Source of the DNA: Bacillota bacterium
GTDB lineage: Bacteria > Bacillota > Clostridia > Christensenellales > Aristaeellaceae
DNA: 61,105 nucleotides
Direction: 5' to 3'
Assembly (NCBI GenBank): GCA_023435435.1
Contig: JAEYRW010000046.1
Location: forward strand, 1-61,105
Shown here piece by piece: positions 30,454 through 39,408 of the stretch. Position 1 is the stretch's first letter. Every line of letters begins with the position of its first letter. Under the pieces are notes generated by a model, which was not told the origin of the DNA, searched no databases, and worked only from the letters and a program-made list of their open reading frames with translations. The position numbers and the translations under genes are program-made.

Positions 30454-32369
30454 TGGCGATCGTTGAGATGAAAAAGATGCGCCTGGTCGCCATGAAGCGC
30501 GACCGCGCGAAGATCCTTCACCAGCTCCAGAGGCTCGCGGCCGTCCAGATCATTGAGGGCGACCGGGAGGCGCTCAAAGAATACGCGCGCGGCGACGCGT
30601 CGCGTTTTGATGAGCTGCAAAAACAGGTCGCGCGGCTGGACACGGCGATTTCGAAGCTCAAGCCTTACGATAAAACGAAGGGCGGCCTCATCGCGATCAA
30701 GCCCGTGCGCACATCGGACGACGCCGCACAGGCGCTCGCCGCGAAAAGCGACGTGTTCGAAGTGGTCAAGAGGCTTGAGGAAATCGACCGCACGCTCAAC
30801 GACCTTCGCTCCCGCGAGGCCAAGGAGAACGCGCAGATTGCCCAGCTCGGCCAGTGGGAGGGACTCGATCTTCCCCTCGAGGAGATTCAGGACACCAGAA
30901 ACACCGTGGTCCGGCTTTTGAACGTGCCGGAGAAGACCCTCGAGGCGTTCAAGTCCGCCCTCGGCGCGTTTCAGGTCGCGCCCGAGTTCCGGGTCGTTTC
31001 CGCCGACCGCGACGGTGCGCGCGCGCTCTTCGCCTGCCATGTCACGGACCGCGAGGCCTACGGCGAGGCGCTGAAGACATCCGGCGCCACGGAGGTCCAG
31101 TTTCAGGGCGTTCAGGGAACCCCCGCGCTGGTCGTCGACCAGCTGCAGGGCCGCATCGCCCGGATCAACGAGGTGCGCGCCCAGCTCGCCCGCGAGACCG
31201 AATCCCTCGCGGCGCGCATCGGGGAGCTCAAAACACTCAGGGATGTGTCCTTCATCGAAGCGAAGCAATCGGAAGCCTCCGCGAAGTTCGCAGAGACCGA
31301 GTCCTCGTTCCTGCTCACCGCTTGGGTGCCGGAGGACGGCGAGGAAAAGATCAGAAAAGCGGTGGAGCGCGTCACGGCAAGCTACGCGCTGGAGTTTGAA
31401 AAGCCGACGGACGACGAGAAGCCGCCGACCTATATGCGCAACAGAGGCGTCGTCAGCTCTTTTGAAACCATCGTCAACATGTATTCGTCCCCCGATCCCC
31501 GGGGCATCGATCCGACCTTCATCATGATGCCCTTCTACGCGTGCTTCTTCGGGCTCATGCTTTCGGACGCGGCGTACGGCATCATCCTCGGCATTATCAC
31601 CGCGTTTATCGCCTACAAGCTGCGCGGCAAGGGCGGAATGGGTTCCCTCATGGCCATTCTCGCGGTCAGCTCCGTTGCCACCGTCTTCTGGGGCGGCATG
31701 CTGGGCGGTTGGTTCGGCATCGAGGACATCCATCCCTGGATCGGCTTCACCCCCATGTCGGAGCCGCTCAAAATGATGGGGCTGTGCCTTGGACTCGGCG
31801 TCTTCCAGATCATTGTCGGCATGCTGATTGCCATGTATATGAAGATCAAGCGCGGCCATCCGCTCGACGCGATCTTCGATCAGGGATTCTGGCTCGTGGT
31901 CTTCGCGGGGGTCGGGCTGATCTTCGTGAACAGTACGCTGGGTCTGTCCGTCATGGGCGCGGGCGCCGCGGGCATCGTTCTGACCGCGGGGCGCGCGAAA
32001 AAGAACATCTTTGGCAAGATATCTGGCGGTCTCGGCGCGCTCTATAACGTCACGGGCTACCTTTCGGACGTGCTTTCCTACGCGCGCCTGTTCGGCATGG
32101 GCCTTGCGACGGGCGTCATCGCCATGGTGTTCAACAAGGTCGCGATGATGATGTGGGGCGGCGTCGGCACGATCTTCGCGTTGGTGATCCTCATTGTCGG
32201 CCATGTGTTCAATCTCGGCATCAATACGCTGGGCGCGTACGTGCACGCTTGCAGACTTCAGTACATCGAGTTTTTCGGGAAGTTCTACGAGGACGGCGGC
32301 GTGCTGTTCAAGCCCCTGGACGCAACCGGCAAGTATATGGATTTCGCGGATGGGGACAAGACCGCCTAG
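30453..32369 (+). CDS. ntpI: V-type ATPase subunit I (a-type membrane subunit)
   Basis: The 638-residue stator subunit forming the ion half-channels. The N-terminal half (to about 340) is cytoplasmic with long helices. The C-terminal half has seven or so membrane segments, starting near FIMMPFYACFFGLMLSDAAYG and including YLSDVLSYARLFGMGLATGVIA, which carries the conserved arginine that faces the c-ring carboxylates. The last helices contain GHVFNLGINTLGAYVHACRL. Its stop codon forms the left edge of a 159-bp palindrome. Confidence 0.93.
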   Translation: MAIVEMKKMRLVAMKRDRAKILHQLQRLAAVQIIEGDREALKEYARGDASRFDELQKQVARLDTAISKLKPYDKTKGGLIAIKPVRTSDDAAQALAAKSDVFEVVKRLEEIDRTLNDLRSREAKENAQIAQLGQWEGLDLPLEEIQDTRNTVVRLLNVPEKTLEAFKSALGAFQVAPEFRVVSADRDGARALFACHVTDREAYGEALKTSGATEVQFQGVQGTPALVVDQLQGRIARINEVRAQLARETESLAARIGELKTLRDVSFIEAKQSEASAKFAETESSFLLTAWVPEDGEEKIRKAVERVTASYALEFEKPTDDEKPPTYMRNRGVVSSFETIVNMYSSPDPRGIDPTFIMMPFYACFFGLMLSDAAYGIILGIITAFIAYKLRGKGGMGSLMAILAVSSVATVFWGGMLGGWFGIEDIHPWIGFTPMSEPLKMMGLCLGLGVFQIIVGMLIAMYMKIKRGHPLDAIFDQGFWLVVFAGVGLIFVNSTLGLSVMGAGAAGIVLTAGRAKKNIFGKISGGLGALYNVTGYLSDVLSYARLFGMGLATGVIAMVFNKVAMMMWGGVGTIFALVILIVGHVFNLGINTLGAYVHACRLQYIEFFGKFYEDGGVLFKPLDATGKYMDFADGDKTA

Positions 32370-32526
32370 AGCAATCCCCGGAAATACCGAGAAGCCCGGC
32401 GCGTCTTTTCGACCAACGCGGCGTCGCGATCGGCTTGACGTAGCGCTGCTACGCCTGCGCCTCGGCTCCTTGCTTTGAACGAAAACCCGCCGCCGTTCTT
32501 CTCTCGGTATTTCTGCGTTTTGCTCT
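32368..32526. repeat. 159-bp imperfect palindrome between ntpI and ntpK
   Basis: Inverted ends AGAGCAA (32368-32374) and TTGCTCT (32520-32526), inner arms GAAATACCGAGAAG (32381-32394) and CTTCTCTCGGTATTTC (32498-32513), and a central hairpin CGTAGC-GCT-GCTACG. The halves can pair along most of their length. It starts on the ntpI stop codon and ends about 58 bases before the ntpK ATG, inside one operon. No gene lies in it. Confidence 0.8.
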
Positions 32527-32584
32527 TGCGCGGCAGGGAACCGACGCGGCCAATGATAACAACACAATTCAGGAGGAATGGATC

Positions 32585-33064
32585 ATGTTTGAGGCGTTCA
32601 TGGAGAATCTTGGAACGATACTTGCCCTGGCGGGCGCGGCGTTGGCCGTCCTGCTTGCGGGCATCGGCTCGGCGAAGGGCGTGGGCATCGCGGGCGAGGC
32701 CGCGGCTGGCGTCGTGAGCGAAACGCCGGAACTGTTTGGTAAGACGTTGGTTCTCGAGCTGCTCCCCGGCACCCAGGGCATCTACGGCTTCCTCATGGGC
32801 TTTATCGTCCTTCTGAAGACCCCGCTGATGTCCACCGCCACCCTTACCATCGCCCAGGGCGGTCTGCTGCTGTTCGCCTGCCTCCCCATCGGCCTGGTCG
32901 GTCTGTTCTCCGCCATCGCGCAGGGCAAGGTTGCCGCCAGCAGCATTTACATGCTCGGCAAGCGCGAGGAATCCCTCGGTCAGGGCATCGTCATGGCCGT
33001 CATGGTCGAGACCTACGCGGTTCTGGCGCTGCTTGCCTCCTTCCTGATGGTCAACGGCATTTAA
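32585..33064 (+). CDS. ntpK: V-type ATPase subunit K (c-ring proteolipid)
   Basis: The rotor ring subunit, 159 residues, with four membrane helices in two hairpins. LLPGTQGIYGF supplies L60, T63 and Q64; IAQGKVAAS supplies Q113; and MVETYAV supplies the ion-binding E142. These correspond to L61, T64, Q65, Q110 and E139 of the Enterococcus hirae NtpK sodium site, so a sodium-translocating enzyme is likely. The first hairpin has Gln where the second has Glu, the usual duplicated-proteolipid pattern. GGAGG lies eight bases before the ATG. Confidence 0.94.
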   Translation: MFEAFMENLGTILALAGAALAVLLAGIGSAKGVGIAGEAAAGVVSETPELFGKTLVLELLPGTQGIYGFLMGFIVLLKTPLMSTATLTIAQGGLLLFACLPIGLVGLFSAIAQGKVAASSIYMLGKREESLGQGIVMAVMVETYAVLALLASFLMVNGI

Positions 33065-33097
33065 TGGGCAAAACCTGTAAGGATTGGAGGGGTTCGC

Positions 33098-33691
33098 TTG
33101 AACGCTGACGCGATCACAAGTAAAATATTGGAGGACGCCCGGCAAAGCGCCTCCCAAACGCTCAAGGAAGCCGACGAGCGCGCGCAAAAGCTGCGCGAGG
33201 ACAACGATTTGCGGGCCGAAGAGTCCAGAAACGCCGCCATGGAGCAGGCGCGCAGGGACTGCGCGGAGCTGCGGGACCGCATGCTGCGCATGGCGGAGCT
33301 CGACCAGCGCAAGGAGCTTCTCGCGATGAAGCGCACCGTCATCGAGGCGGCGTTCGATCAGGCCCTTTCGGGCATGCGCGCCATGTCCCCCGAGAAGGCA
33401 CGCGCGTTCATGGAAAAAACGCTCGTCTCCCTCGCGGAGGGCGACGAGGGCGTGATCGTTTCCAAAGGCGACGAGAAGGTGTTCGACGAAGCCTTCGTCG
33501 GGCGCGTGAACGAGCTGTTAAAGAAGGCCGGAAAGAACGGAAGCCTCGCGCTGACGGGCGAGACGCGTGAAGTCGGCGGCGGGCTTTTGCTCAGGCGCGG
33601 CGGCATGGAGGTCAATCTCACGTATCCTTCCGTCCTCTCGGAGTTGAAGCCCGAGCTCGAGGCCGAAGTGGCCGCGATACTGTTTGAATGA
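33098..33691 (+). CDS. ntpE: V-type ATPase subunit E (peripheral stalk)
   Basis: A 197-residue stalk subunit: a long charged helix in the first half (around EADERAQKLREDNDLRAEES) and a globular C-terminal domain with VGGGLLLRRGGMEVNLTYPSVL. It pairs with the NtpF-like protein. The start is TTG 33098 with GGAGGGG seven bases upstream. Position 4 in the operon. Confidence 0.92.
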   Translation: MNADAITSKILEDARQSASQTLKEADERAQKLREDNDLRAEESRNAAMEQARRDCAELRDRMLRMAELDQRKELLAMKRTVIEAAFDQALSGMRAMSPEKARAFMEKTLVSLAEGDEGVIVSKGDEKVFDEAFVGRVNELLKKAGKNGSLALTGETREVGGGLLLRRGGMEVNLTYPSVLSELKPELEAEVAAILFE

Positions 33692-33715
33692 TGGGATGGA
33701 AGGGAGACTCGGCAT

Positions 33716-34708
33716 ATGCCTCAGTTAAGTCGCACTTATGCGATCGGCCGCATCCGACCGCTTGAGCGCACGCTGCTCACGCCGTCCACGCTCGAGCGGC
33801 TGATCGCCGCGCCGAGCCAGCAGGAAGTCGCGCGCGCCCTGTCCGACGCGGGCTGGGGCGACGCGCAGGATCAAACGGGCATCGAGGCGCTGGCGGACGG
33901 TCACGTCGCGCGGGTCTGCAAGCTGATGCGGGAGATTATGCCGGACGAAAGCGTCCTCTCCTGCTTCCTCATCAAGTACGATATGCTCAATCTCAAGGCG
34001 CTGATCAAGGCGCGGCTTCTGCGCGACGAGGACCCGCCGCTTTCGGGAAACGGGCTCATCGACGTCGACAAGATGAAGCGCTGCGTAAGCGATTCAAATT
34101 ACGCGTTTCTCCCGGCGGAATATCCGCCCGTGCTCGGTCAGATCGAGCAGAGAATCGCGGTGGATCCCGATCCGTTCCTGGTGGATTCGCTCCTCGACAA
34201 GCTGATGTTTGACATCATTGAAAAGCGGCTCGGGGCCGACAAGGACTGCCCGGACGAGATCAGAAGCTACTTCTCCGCGCGCGCGGACGCGACCAATCTG
34301 TTGATCGCGCTGCGGGTCGCCGCCATGGGGCACGACGCGGACTTCGCGGCGGACCTCTTCGTCCCGGGCGGGATAATCACAATCAACGCCCTCAAGGCGG
34401 TGGTTTCGGAGCCTCAGGAAATTCTGAACGCCGCCAAGTACCTGCCGTTTGCCGCCTACGTGCGGCGCGGACTGGAGTTGTACGAGCAGGGCGAGGGCCT
34501 CGCGCCCATGGAAAAGCAGCTGGAAGACTATGGGCTCTCGATTTTTCGGGAGCACCGCTTCGAGACGGACAGCATTCTCCCCGTCGTCGGCTACCTGCTC
34601 GCGCGGGAGCGCGAGGCCTCCGCGGTTAGGCTCATCGTCACCGCAAAGGCCGCGAAGGTACCGGAGGACGCGCTTTCCAAGAGAATGCGCCGCCTGTACA
34701 CGGATTAA
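33716..34708 (+). CDS. ntpC: V-type ATPase subunit C (d-type, rotor collar)
   Basis: A 330-residue, mainly helical protein that links the central stalk to the membrane ring. FLIKYDMLNLKALIKARLL is the family signature, and a repeat of the three-bundle plan follows (ATNLLIALRVAAMGHDADF, PVVGYLLAREREASAVRLI). The ATG at 33716 follows GGAAGGGAGA. Eleven bases separate it from subunit F. Confidence 0.93.
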   Translation: MPQLSRTYAIGRIRPLERTLLTPSTLERLIAAPSQQEVARALSDAGWGDAQDQTGIEALADGHVARVCKLMREIMPDESVLSCFLIKYDMLNLKALIKARLLRDEDPPLSGNGLIDVDKMKRCVSDSNYAFLPAEYPPVLGQIEQRIAVDPDPFLVDSLLDKLMFDIIEKRLGADKDCPDEIRSYFSARADATNLLIALRVAAMGHDADFAADLFVPGGIITINALKAVVSEPQEILNAAKYLPFAAYVRRGLELYEQGEGLAPMEKQLEDYGLSIFREHRFETDSILPVVGYLLAREREASAVRLIVTAKAAKVPEDALSKRMRRLYTD

Positions 34709-34719
34709 GGAGGCGGAAT

Positions 34720-35043
34720 ATGGCTAAAATCGCAGCTGTCGGCCCCCGGGAGGCGGTGCTCGCGTTCAAGGCGCTGGGCATCGCGGTGCGGCCCGTACTG
34801 ACGCCGGAGGAAGCCTCGCGCGCGGTGTTCGATCTGGCAAACGACGGCTTTCAGGTGATCTTCATCACGGAGGCCGAGGCGGAATCCATCGCGGAAACCA
34901 TTTCGCGTTACAAGACCAGCGCCACGCCGGCAATCATCCCCATCCCCGGCACCACCGGGACCACGGGATTCGGCATGGCCGCCGTGCGCGCCAACGTCGA
35001 AAAGGCGATCGGCGCGGACATACTTTTTAAGGAGGAAGGTTGA
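34720..35043 (+). CDS. ntpG: V-type ATPase subunit F (central stalk; NtpG)
   Basis: A small Rossmann-like stalk subunit, 107 residues, that binds subunit D. It contains IAAVGPREAVLAFKALGI and VIFITEAEAESIAETI, then the glycine-rich IPGTTGTTGFGMAAVRANVEKAIG typical of the family (split here). GGAGG lies upstream of its ATG. Three bases separate it from ntpA. Confidence 0.93.
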   Translation: MAKIAAVGPREAVLAFKALGIAVRPVLTPEEASRAVFDLANDGFQVIFITEAEAESIAETISRYKTSATPAIIPIPGTTGTTGFGMAAVRANVEKAIGADILFKEEG

Positions 35044-35046
35044 CCG

Positions 35047-36810
35047 ATGCAGCAGGGAACAATCGTAAAGGTGGCGGGTCCGCTGATCGTTGCCGAAGGC
35101 ATGGGCGAGGCCACGATGTACGACGTCGTGCGCGTCTCCGAGAAGCGGCTCGTCGGTGAGATCATCGAGCTGCGCGGTGACCGCGCCTCGATTCAGGTTT
35201 ATGAGGAAACCGCGGGCCTCGGCCCGGGCGAACCCGTGTATTCCACGGGCGCCGCGCTCTCGGTGGAGCTGGCGCCGGGACTCATCGAGTCCATCTTCGA
35301 CGGCATTCAGCGCCCGCTGACCGAAATCAGACAGCGTGTGGGCGACCGCATCACCCGCGGCGTCGTCGTCGATTCTCTCAACCGTGAGAAGAAGTGGATT
35401 TTCGAGCCCGTCGCGAAGGCGGGGGACAAGGTCAAGGGCGGCGCCATACTCGGGAACGTGCAGGAGACCGCCGTGGTCGTTCACAAGATCATGGTGCCGC
35501 CGGGCGTCGAGGGCACGGTGGAGGAGATCAAAGCAGGCTCCTTTACCATCGTCGATCCCATCTGCACCATCAAGACCACCTCGGGCGAGACGAAGGAAGT
35601 CGCCATGCTCCAGAAATGGCCTGTCCGCAAGGGCCGTCCGTATCAGGAGAAGCTCGCGCCCACCGCGCCCATGATCACCGGTCAGCGCGTCATCGACACA
35701 TTCTTCCCCATCGCGCGCGGCGGCGTGGCGGCGGTGCCCGGCCCCTTCGGCAGCGGCAAGACCGTCGTTCAGCACCAGCTGGCCAAATGGGCGGACGCTG
35801 ACATCATCGTCTACGTCGGCTGCGGCGAGCGCGGCAACGAGATGACGGACGTTCTCATGGAGTTCCCGGAGCTTCATGACCCCCGCACGGGCGAGATGCT
35901 CATGAAGCGCACCGTGCTCATCGCAAACACCTCAGATATGCCCGTGGCGGCCCGCGAGGCTTCCATTTATACCGGCATCACCATCGCGGAATACTATCGC
36001 GACATGGGCTACAAGGTCGCCATCATGGCGGACTCCACCTCCCGCTGGGCCGAGGCGCTGCGCGAAATGTCCGGGCGTCTCGAGGAAATGCCCGGCGAGG
36101 AAGGCTACCCCGCCTACCTTTCCAGCCGCATTGCGGAATTCTACGAGCGCGCGGGTTCCGTCGTGTGCCTCGGCGACGACGGCCGCGAGGGCGCCATCTC
36201 CGCCATCGGTGCGGTTTCCCCGCCCGGCGGCGACATTTCGGAGCCGGTTTCCCAGGCGACGCTGCGCATCGTAAAGGTCTATTGGGGCCTTTCCGCCTCG
36301 CTGGCGTATCAGCGCCACTTCCCGGCCATCGACTGGCTGCAGAGCTACTCGCTGTACGTCGACCGCCTCGAAAAGTGGTTCGGCGACACCGTGTCTCCCA
36401 CATGGATCGCCAACCGACAGGAGGCCATGAACCTCCTCCAGAAGGAATCCGAGCTCAACGAAATCGTGCGCTTGGTGGGCGTGGACGCCCTTGGCTGGAA
36501 AGACAGGCTGACCCTTGAGGTCACCCGCTCCATCCGCGAGGACTACCTCCACCAGAACGCCTTTGACGAGGTGGATACCTACACTTCCCTGACCAAACAG
36601 GCGCGCATGATGGGTCTGATCCTCGACTACTACAACAAGGGCCTCGCGGCGCTTGATTCCGGCGCGGACTTTACGAAGGTCACGGCCCTCCCCGTACGGG
36701 AGCGGATCGGCCGCGCGAAGTACATCCCGGAGGACGAAATCGCCCAGTTCGACAAGATCGAAGCAGAGCTCAACGAGCAGATGGGCGCGCTGACTGAGGG
36801 GGGACTGTGA
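35047..36810 (+). CDS. ntpA: V-type ATPase catalytic subunit A
   Basis: The ATP-hydrolysing subunit, 587 residues. The Walker A loop GPFGSGKT is at 232-239. The family-specific non-homologous insert lies at about residues 120-200. Walker B and the arginine-rich region include AIMADSTSRWAEALREMSGRLEEMPGEEGYPAYL (in two adjacent family blocks). The length and motifs are those of a complete catalytic subunit. It alternates with subunit B in the A3B3 head, and one base separates it from ntpB. Confidence 0.98.
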   Translation: MQQGTIVKVAGPLIVAEGMGEATMYDVVRVSEKRLVGEIIELRGDRASIQVYEETAGLGPGEPVYSTGAALSVELAPGLIESIFDGIQRPLTEIRQRVGDRITRGVVVDSLNREKKWIFEPVAKAGDKVKGGAILGNVQETAVVVHKIMVPPGVEGTVEEIKAGSFTIVDPICTIKTTSGETKEVAMLQKWPVRKGRPYQEKLAPTAPMITGQRVIDTFFPIARGGVAAVPGPFGSGKTVVQHQLAKWADADIIVYVGCGERGNEMTDVLMEFPELHDPRTGEMLMKRTVLIANTSDMPVAAREASIYTGITIAEYYRDMGYKVAIMADSTSRWAEALREMSGRLEEMPGEEGYPAYLSSRIAEFYERAGSVVCLGDDGREGAISAIGAVSPPGGDISEPVSQATLRIVKVYWGLSASLAYQRHFPAIDWLQSYSLYVDRLEKWFGDTVSPTWIANRQEAMNLLQKESELNEIVRLVGVDALGWKDRLTLEVTRSIREDYLHQNAFDEVDTYTSLTKQARMMGLILDYYNKGLAALDSGADFTKVTALPVRERIGRAKYIPEDEIAQFDKIEAELNEQMGALTEGGL

Positions 36811-36811
36811 C

Positions 36812-38200
36812 ATGCTGAAGGAATACTCAACGATTCGCGAAGTCGTCGGCCCGCTCATGGTTGTGGACGGGGTCAGCGGCGTCAAATACGACGAGCTCGT
36901 CGAAATCCAGCAGGCCAACGGCGAAGTCCGCATGGGCCGCGTGCTCGAAATCGACGGCGACCGCGCCATGCTCCAGCTCTTCGAGTCCTCCCAGGGTCTC
37001 AAGATCGATACCGCCAAGGCGCGCTTTCTGGGCCGCTCCATCGAGCTTTCCGTTTCCATGGACATGCTCGGGCGCGTGTTCGACGGCCTCGGCCGTCCGC
37101 GCGACAACGGGCCGGAGGTTATTCCGGAGATGCGCCTCGACATGAACGGCGCGCCCATCAACCCCGCTTCGCGCGACTATCCGGACGAATTTATCCAGAC
37201 GGGCGTTTCGGCCATCGACGGCCTGAACACCCTCGTGCGCGGCCAGAAGCTGCCTGTGTTCTCGGGCTCGGGTCTCCCGCACGCGAACCTCGCGGCGCAG
37301 ATCGCGCGCCAGGCGAAGGTCTTGGGCGGCGGCTCCGACAAGTTCGCCGTGGTGTTCGGCGCCATCGGCATCACGTTCGAGGAAGCGGACTTCTTTATCA
37401 CCGACTTCCGCAAGACCGGCGCCATCGACCGCGCGGTGCTGTTCATGAACCTCGCCAACGATCCGGCCATCGAGCGCATCGCGACCCCGCGCATGGCGCT
37501 CACTGCCGCGGAATACCTGGCGTTTGAAAAGGGCATGCACGTTCTGGTCATTTTGACAGACATCACAAACTACGCGGAGGCTCTGCGCGAGGTTTCCGCC
37601 GCGCGCAAGGAAGTTCCGGGCCGCCGCGGCTACCCCGGCTACCTCTACACCGACCTTGCTTCCCTCTACGAGCGCGCGGGCCGCGTCAAGGACCGCCCCG
37701 GCTCGGTGACCATGATCCCCATCCTCACCATGCCCGAGGACGACAAGACCCACCCGATCCCCGACCTGACGGGTTACATCACCGAGGGACAGATCATCCT
37801 CTCCCGCGAGTTGTACCGCCGCGGCATCCAGCCGCCCATCGACGTGCTTCCGTCGCTCTCGCGCCTGAAGGACAAAGGCATCGGCAAGGGCAAGACCCGC
37901 GAGGATCACGCGGCCACCATGAACCAGCTCTTTTCCGCCTATTCGCGCGGCAAGGACGCCAAGGAACTGGCCGTCATTCTGGGCGACGCGGCGCTTTCCG
38001 ACGTGGACAAGCTCTATGCGAAGTTCGCGGACGCGTTCGAGAAGAAGTACGTCTCCCAGGGCTATGAAAGCAACCGCCCCATCGAGGAGACACTGAACCT
38101 GGGCTGGGAGCTTCTCTCGATTCTCCCGCGCGCGGAGCTCAAGCGCATCCGCGACGACATGCTGGACAAGTACCTCGGGGCGAAAGCGGAGGACCAGTAA
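36812..38200 (+). CDS. ntpB: V-type ATPase regulatory subunit B
   Basis: The non-catalytic head subunit, 462 residues. The P-loop is degenerate, as expected in B subunits: FSGSGLPHANLAAQIARQA replaces the Walker A of subunit A. LTDITNYAEALREVSAARKE and GRRGYPGYLYTDLASLYERAG are family signatures. Immediately followed by ntpD with no gap. Confidence 0.98.
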   Translation: MLKEYSTIREVVGPLMVVDGVSGVKYDELVEIQQANGEVRMGRVLEIDGDRAMLQLFESSQGLKIDTAKARFLGRSIELSVSMDMLGRVFDGLGRPRDNGPEVIPEMRLDMNGAPINPASRDYPDEFIQTGVSAIDGLNTLVRGQKLPVFSGSGLPHANLAAQIARQAKVLGGGSDKFAVVFGAIGITFEEADFFITDFRKTGAIDRAVLFMNLANDPAIERIATPRMALTAAEYLAFEKGMHVLVILTDITNYAEALREVSAARKEVPGRRGYPGYLYTDLASLYERAGRVKDRPGSVTMIPILTMPEDDKTHPIPDLTGYITEGQIILSRELYRRGIQPPIDVLPSLSRLKDKGIGKGKTREDHAATMNQLFSAYSRGKDAKELAVILGDAALSDVDKLYAKFADAFEKKYVSQGYESNRPIEETLNLGWELLSILPRAELKRIRDDMLDKYLGAKAEDQ

Positions 38201-38836
38201 ATGGCGCTTCTCAGTGTAAACCCCACGCGCATGGAGCTCACGCGCCTGAAAAAAAGGCTTGCCACCGCCACGCGCGGGCACAAGCTCTTGAAGGACAAGC
38301 GCGACGAGATGATGCGGAGGTTCGTGCTGCTCATCCGCGAGAACGCGCGGCTGCGCGAGGAGGTCGAAAAGCGGCTCTCCGAGGCGCTGGGCCAGTTCGC
38401 GCTCTGCCGCGGGCTCATGGAGCCGCAGGTTCTGGAGCAGGCGGTGATGTACCCGGCGCGCACGGTGGACCTCACGGTCAGCATGCGCAACATCATGTCC
38501 GTCAACGTGCCCAAGATCGACGTGACGGCGGGGGAGCCCCGGCTCTCCTACGGCCTCGCGCAGACGTCCGCACAGCTCGACGGCGCGATTTCCAATCTTG
38601 CGGATCTGCTGCCCGATATGATCAAGCTTGCGGAGATCGAAAAGACGTGCAACATGCTCGCCGACGAGATCGAGAAGACGCGCCGCCGCGTCAACGCCCT
38701 TGAGTACGTGATGATCCCGGACCTCACGGAGACCATCCGGTTCATCACCATGAAGCTCGACGAGAACGACCGCGCGGCAACGACGAGGCTTATGAAGGTC
38801 AAGTCCATGATCGCGGAGCGAAACGCGGTTTCATAA
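38201..38836 (+). CDS. ntpD: V-type ATPase subunit D (central axle)
   Basis: The rotor axle, 211 residues, two long antiparallel helices at the ends (VNPTRMELTRLKKRLATA and RRRVNALEYVMIPDLTETI) with a short central domain. This is the last gene of the ATPase operon. GAGGACCAGTAA upstream gives a weak ribosome site, so coupling to ntpB is likely. Confidence 0.95.
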   Translation: MALLSVNPTRMELTRLKKRLATATRGHKLLKDKRDEMMRRFVLLIRENARLREEVEKRLSEALGQFALCRGLMEPQVLEQAVMYPARTVDLTVSMRNIMSVNVPKIDVTAGEPRLSYGLAQTSAQLDGAISNLADLLPDMIKLAEIEKTCNMLADEIEKTRRRVNALEYVMIPDLTETIRFITMKLDENDRAATTRLMKVKSMIAERNAVS

Positions 38837-38853
38837 CCGAAAAGGAGGCGCTT

Positions 38854-39405
38854 ATGCTCGAACATACGGGAACTAGAGAGATTCGGACAGAGCGCCTCCT
38901 TTTGCGCAGATTCCGCCAAGGCGACGAAGTCCAGATGTACAAAAATTACACCTCCGACCCGGAGGTGACGAAGTACCTTACCTGGCCGCCCCATAAATCC
39001 CAGGACGTCACCCGCAACTACCTTTCCGTCATTCTTCCCGAGTACGAGAGCGCGGATACCTACCGCTGGGCCATCGAATGCGAAGGCGAGGTCATCGGCG
39101 CCATCGACGCCGTGGACGTGGATACCGCGAACGAAAACTGCGAGATCGGCTATTGCATGGGCAAGGCGTGGTGGGGGAAGGGGATCATGACCGAGGCGCT
39201 CAAGGCCGTGATCGGATTTATGTTGAACGGCCCCGGCTTTTACGTCGTCCATGCGCGCCACGACGAGATGAACCCAGCCTCGGGCCGCGTCATGGCGAAG
39301 GCGGGCATGACCTATGAGGGCATGCTGCGCGCCCGCAGAAAGAAAGAGGACGGATATTACGGCCTCTGCCACTATTCCATCACGCGAAGAGAATACCCGG
39401 AGTAG
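38854..39405 (+). CDS. GNAT acetyltransferase, RimJ/RimL type
   Basis: A 183-residue N-acetyltransferase. RTERLLLRRFRQGDEVQMYKNYTSDP is the typical RimJ/RimL beginning (shown as two adjacent segments in the family), and the acetyl-CoA loop lies in IGYCMGKAWWGKGIMTEALKA (Q/RxxGxG/A variant). The substrate, a protein N-terminus or small amine, cannot be told. It lies 17 bases after ntpD with GGAGGCGCTT as ribosome site and four bases before rsmA, so it bridges the ATPase operon and rRNA methylation. Confidence 0.88.
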   Translation: MLEHTGTREIRTERLLLRRFRQGDEVQMYKNYTSDPEVTKYLTWPPHKSQDVTRNYLSVILPEYESADTYRWAIECEGEVIGAIDAVDVDTANENCEIGYCMGKAWWGKGIMTEALKAVIGFMLNGPGFYVVHARHDEMNPASGRVMAKAGMTYEGMLRARRKKEDGYYGLCHYSITRREYPE

Positions 39406-39408
39406 AGA

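Noticed and set aside
30276..32567. Long minus-strand frame of 763 codons opposite ntpI
   Set aside because: It covers the membrane subunit and the palindrome, has no ribosome site and no recognisable domain.
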